Below, piece after piece: positions 6,233-8,772 of a stretch of DNA of 8,772 nt. The position numbers and the translations under genes were made by a program. Where the stretch lies: NCBI GenBank assembly GCA_905373085.1, contig CAJPRR010000094.1, positions 1 through 8,772 of the forward strand, in the 5' to 3' direction. The DNA comes from an uncultured Selenomonas sp. GTDB lineage: Bacteria; Bacillota; Negativicutes; Selenomonadales; Selenomonadaceae. Numbering within the stretch: position 1 is the first letter of the stretch; each line of letters begins with the position of its first letter. Under the pieces are notes generated by a model. That model worked only from the letters and a program-made list of their open reading frames with translations, was not told where the DNA came from and did not search any database.

Positions 6233-6267
6233 TCAGCATAGCGAAAGGGGGTTCATTTGCACCTCCT
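6233..6267 (-). other. Orphan ribosome binding site and 7-codon reading frame
   Basis: On the minus strand, AGGAGG (6262-6267) sits five bases before an ATG (6254-6256) that opens the reading frame MNPLSLC and then TGA (6233-6235). It follows the nuclease stop by 33 bases. The spacing and strength suggest the start of a second gene in the same operon, now truncated; it is probably the original start of the decayed Fic gene. The ATG is in the same frame as the last Fic piece (5822-5910) but not the first two. A real short peptide is possible but less likely. Confidence 0.4.
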
Positions 6268-6289
6268 AAGTAGAAATTTTTGCACACCC

Positions 6290-8653
6290 CTATTTCACCT
6301 GAAGCGAAGCTATGATATAAGCTTGTCGGCCAAGCTCCCTGCGATCAAATTCCGTATTAGCTCCGTAAGCAACAAACGCACGGAACGGTATGCATGCTTC
6401 CATAATCTCCAAGGCATCGACTACTTCACCCATAAAATCTCTTCGAATATCATTGCTCCTCCGCTTAAAGTTTGCAACCTTCCATACAGCCCCCTGTAAA
6501 ATTGCCTCATTTGGAATGGAATCGATTGCTTGCTTTGTAACTTCTCGTAATGGCGTCACTGTATTGTTCGATTCGCCAAAACCGAATAGCGCCAATCCCG
6601 ATTTCGAGAGAACATTTGCGATATCATAAAATTCAAATCCGATAAGATTCGGCGTACTCACCATCAACAAAATCATCTCTAGCGGTTGGAATGCAGCAGC
6701 ATATAAAGATTCGGATTTTTGTACGATGGAAGCGTTCAGCGGAAACAATGCATCCAAAACATGTGCGAATTTCTTATAGATTTCATACAGTCTCTCCCAT
6801 GTATTTGCAGGATTTATGTCAATCCCGATAACAAGCTGACGCCACCCCATAGACAGCCTACGATTTCCGGGTTCTTTAAGGATGTTCGCGAGGACATCCA
6901 TTATCTTCTTCTGAATTTTACCATTATCAAATTCAGCCACAATAACAAACATATCAAAAGGCCTGCCGTCATCCGTAGCGATAGTGACAATGTTTCCGTC
7001 ATGCATAAATGTAGGATGTATAAAGTTTTTGCAAGGCATTTTTCGCTCGATTTTCGGCCAATGCTTTTTCTGAAAGTACTCCACGGCTTTGTCACCAGTC
7101 TCTCCCAAGCCAATGACAGCAATCAGCAAGCTATCCTGCATCTCGCTGATCCAATCATCCATATTCTCAGGGGTGAGTATTTCCTGTAATTTTTGCCAAA
7201 TCTTCACCATTGCCCATGTGTCGAGTTCGCAATATTTGAGCAGATACTCACGATGCTTGTTGACTTCATCAGACGACATATGGTGCATCCGCTTGAATAC
7301 ATCCGACGCCTCCCCGCCATTGTGTACGCCGTCTAAATTCTGATAATCCAGTTTAGGGTCATCGGGAAACATGGCAGGCAATACCGCTTTGATGGAGTAG
7401 GATCCTTTCATAGCTTTAGTATAGTAATCTCTCCGTCGAAAAGGAATCATGAGATCTTGGATATTCCCATAGATCGCCATCAAGTGATCGGAAAATTCCG
7501 GACAGATTTCTGCAAGATTTTTGATGCGCCCCTTCTCGAAACTCATGCTGTATGTCAGCACACATACGTCGGCCGGAATATCCTCGCAGAGATGTTTTGC
7601 AATCTCCGGTCTGGGGTCGTTCCCTGGATGCGCCAAGAATTCCTTATGTTTTATGTCGCCATCTTTCCTCTCAATATAATGGAGAGAGTATTGAAAGGGG
7701 ATTTGTTCGTATGGACGCGAATTTTCATAAAGCGGTACAGCTGGTTGGAAGGATTCAAAATCAAGGAAATATAAAGGGTAGGAACACCCCTGCAAGAATT
7801 CTTGGATCAGCCGTTTGTTGATGTAGGGCGCTCTTTCTGAAAGTTCATGCTCCACCTGCATCTTCTGTCGCGGAGATAGCACCCCGCTGTCCTTCAGCTG
7901 TTGAAAGGAAACCTTTCCTTCGTGATAAAGTTTGAATTTTTTGGAAAGTTTCATGCCCGATAAATCAAACACGCTGGGGTTGGGCAGATGTCTTGCACAA
8001 TAATCAAAAAAGCCGCACGCATACGGCGAAAAGCAATGCTCCCCAATGCCATCGTCCGGTTCACTTTTCTGCCCCATATAGGATTGCAAATAGTCGAGCG
8101 TATCCTGCACCTGTCCCTGTACGCCAAGGACTCTGTCTGTGATATCCTCCATGGCGAATAATTGTTTCAAATCCAAATCGCCATGTCGTACATATTGATT
8201 GTTGATATGCACCAAACAAGCGCGGCGCACATCGTAGCCAAGCATGGAAAGAACATAGCATTGAAACGACACATCATCAAAATAAATTTCCCGAATCCCG
8301 GTAGAGCTCTTTACCTCATATAACTCTACCGCATTCCCTCCGAGATTTTTCAAGATATCCGCTCGACAGAGAAACCTTCGATAGGCGAAGGTAGCCTCAG
8401 CAATAACGGGCGCACCCTGCTCGATGAGTTTCTTGGTCATATCCAGCATATCTTGATGATGCTGCGAATACGGTACCTCCACATAACTGCCAAACAAGTT
8501 CTTAGCCAAATCACCCACTTCATTGCCCGTTTCCATAGCGCCTTCATCAATGCATGAATCGTCAAATTCAGCTGCTTTGTGCCGATGAAGCCACAACATC
8601 TTAGGACATTGCACCCCAAGACAATATTTCGACTTCGATAAATACAATGGCAT
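6290..8653 (-). CDS. DUF2779 double nuclease with C-terminal FtsZ/tubulin-like domain
   Basis: A 787-residue protein; the usual DUF2779 protein is about 500. The ATG at 8651-8653 is chosen over 8666-8668 because GGAG lies nine bases upstream and the protein then begins MPLYLSKSKYCLGVQCPKML, the standard family start. (1) Cas4/RecB-like nuclease, about 1-225: Cys11, Cys16, RADIL (97-101; Asp99), YEVKSS (112-117; Glu113, Lys115) and an iron-sulfur cluster with Cys207, Cys213 and Cys219. (2) DEDDy exonuclease, about 293-490: LDFESF (297-302; Asp298, Glu300), YSMSFEKGR (368-376) and KYCELDTW (473-480; Tyr474, Asp478). (3) FtsZ-like, about 509-787: IAVIGLGETG (511-520), a degenerate signature at 572-581, IGFEFYDIANVL (671-682), LALFGFGES (687-695) and AFVAYGANTE (759-768). 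The first two domains are secure, the third is a sequence-pattern inference. The gene is AT-richer than its neighbours, suggesting transfer. Function is unknown; DNA or RNA cleavage is expected. Confidence 0.85.
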   Translation of the reverse strand: MPLYLSKSKYCLGVQCPKMLWLHRHKAAEFDDSCIDEGAMETGNEVGDLAKNLFGSYVEVPYSQHHQDMLDMTKKLIEQGAPVIAEATFAYRRFLCRADILKNLGGNAVELYEVKSSTGIREIYFDDVSFQCYVLSMLGYDVRRACLVHINNQYVRHGDLDLKQLFAMEDITDRVLGVQGQVQDTLDYLQSYMGQKSEPDDGIGEHCFSPYACGFFDYCARHLPNPSVFDLSGMKLSKKFKLYHEGKVSFQQLKDSGVLSPRQKMQVEHELSERAPYINKRLIQEFLQGCSYPLYFLDFESFQPAVPLYENSRPYEQIPFQYSLHYIERKDGDIKHKEFLAHPGNDPRPEIAKHLCEDIPADVCVLTYSMSFEKGRIKNLAEICPEFSDHLMAIYGNIQDLMIPFRRRDYYTKAMKGSYSIKAVLPAMFPDDPKLDYQNLDGVHNGGEASDVFKRMHHMSSDEVNKHREYLLKYCELDTWAMVKIWQKLQEILTPENMDDWISEMQDSLLIAVIGLGETGDKAVEYFQKKHWPKIERKMPCKNFIHPTFMHDGNIVTIATDDGRPFDMFVIVAEFDNGKIQKKIMDVLANILKEPGNRRLSMGWRQLVIGIDINPANTWERLYEIYKKFAHVLDALFPLNASIVQKSESLYAAAFQPLEMILLMVSTPNLIGFEFYDIANVLSKSGLALFGFGESNNTVTPLREVTKQAIDSIPNEAILQGAVWKVANFKRRSNDIRRDFMGEVVDALEIMEACIPFRAFVAYGANTEFDRRELGRQAYIIASLQVK

Positions 8654-8662
8654 AAATATACA

Positions 8663-8666
8663 CTCC
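8663..8666 (-). promoter_or_regulatory. Ribosome binding site that decides the nuclease start
   Basis: GGAG on the minus strand, nine bases before the ATG at 8651-8653. The upstream ATG (8666-8668) overlaps it and has no ribosome binding site of its own, so the downstream start is favoured. Confidence 0.6.
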
Positions 8667-8696
8667 ATTCCATATCACAGGGAATTTTCCACTGCG

Positions 8697-8725
8697 AGTA
8701 TACACTTGAGTAATATTTCGGTCAA
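8697..8725 (-). promoter_or_regulatory. SigA-type promoter for the DUF2779/FtsZ-like gene
   Basis: On the minus strand, TTGACC (-35, 8720-8725) and TATACT (-10, 8697-8702) are separated by exactly 17 bases. The transcript should begin near 8690, about 37 bases before the start codon. The promoter is close to consensus, so basal expression should be substantial unless repressed. Nothing else was recognised between here and the right edge (8726-8772). Confidence 0.75.
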
Positions 8726-8772
8726 TCCGAGGTCGTAGAGACACATGAATCTGCCTGCTGGTTTTCCCAACC

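Noticed and set aside
1..8772. CRISPR arrays, tRNA or rRNA genes, plasmid origins
   Set aside because: No regularly spaced repeats, cloverleaf-like sequence, rRNA segments or iteron clusters were seen on reading the window.

Overview
The window reads as chromosome of a fairly GC-rich Gram-positive-lineage anaerobe, most likely a Negativicutes member of the Selenomonas type. That placement is inferred from an Asp23-family protein, AGGAGG-type ribosome binding sites, SigA-type promoters and codon use; no rRNA or marker gene is present to confirm it. The first 5.8 kb has the dense, high-GC coding of a core chromosome. The last 2.6 kb is visibly AT-richer and looks like an accessory insertion.

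Layout. Positions 1-116 (minus) hold the first codons of a LUD-type (lactate utilization, DUF162) protein, divergent from hisC (278-1330, plus), an orphan histidinol-phosphate aminotransferase. Next come two membrane-anchored cell-envelope enzymes whose reading frames overlap: a NodB-fold polysaccharide deacetylase (1401-2378) and a class-A-beta-lactamase-fold serine hydrolase (2375-3556). A good SigA promoter and a leader with competing hairpins precede an Asp23/Gls24 envelope-stress protein (3690-4094), which ends in a strong hairpin. Then come two tandem DUF4234 membrane proteins (4185-4871 and 4925-5296) and a DUF2752 membrane protein (5300-5776). The start of the DUF2752 gene contains a sequence that looks exactly like an intrinsic terminator.

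From 5777 to 6289 there is no intact gene. This stretch holds the decayed C-terminal end of a Fic-family protein on the minus strand, broken by an in-frame stop and a frameshift. Upstream of it is an orphan ribosome binding site with a 7-codon reading frame, which may be the old start of the same gene. It follows, on the same strand, a 787-residue protein (6290-8653) driven by a near-consensus promoter at 8697-8725.

The 787-residue protein is the most notable object. Its first ~500 residues are a DUF2779 architecture: a Cas4/RecB-like nuclease with an iron-sulfur cysteine cluster, then a DEDDy (DnaQ-like) exonuclease. The last ~280 residues, which the DUF2779 family as I know it does not have, read as a divergent FtsZ/tubulin-fold domain. 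That domain has a Gly-rich first loop, a recognisable T7-loop region and an FtsZ-like C-terminal subdomain, but has lost the GGGTGTG tubulin signature. A double nuclease fused to a degenerate FtsZ-like module, in an AT-rich segment next to a Fic remnant, suggests a mobile or defence-type function. That function is inference.
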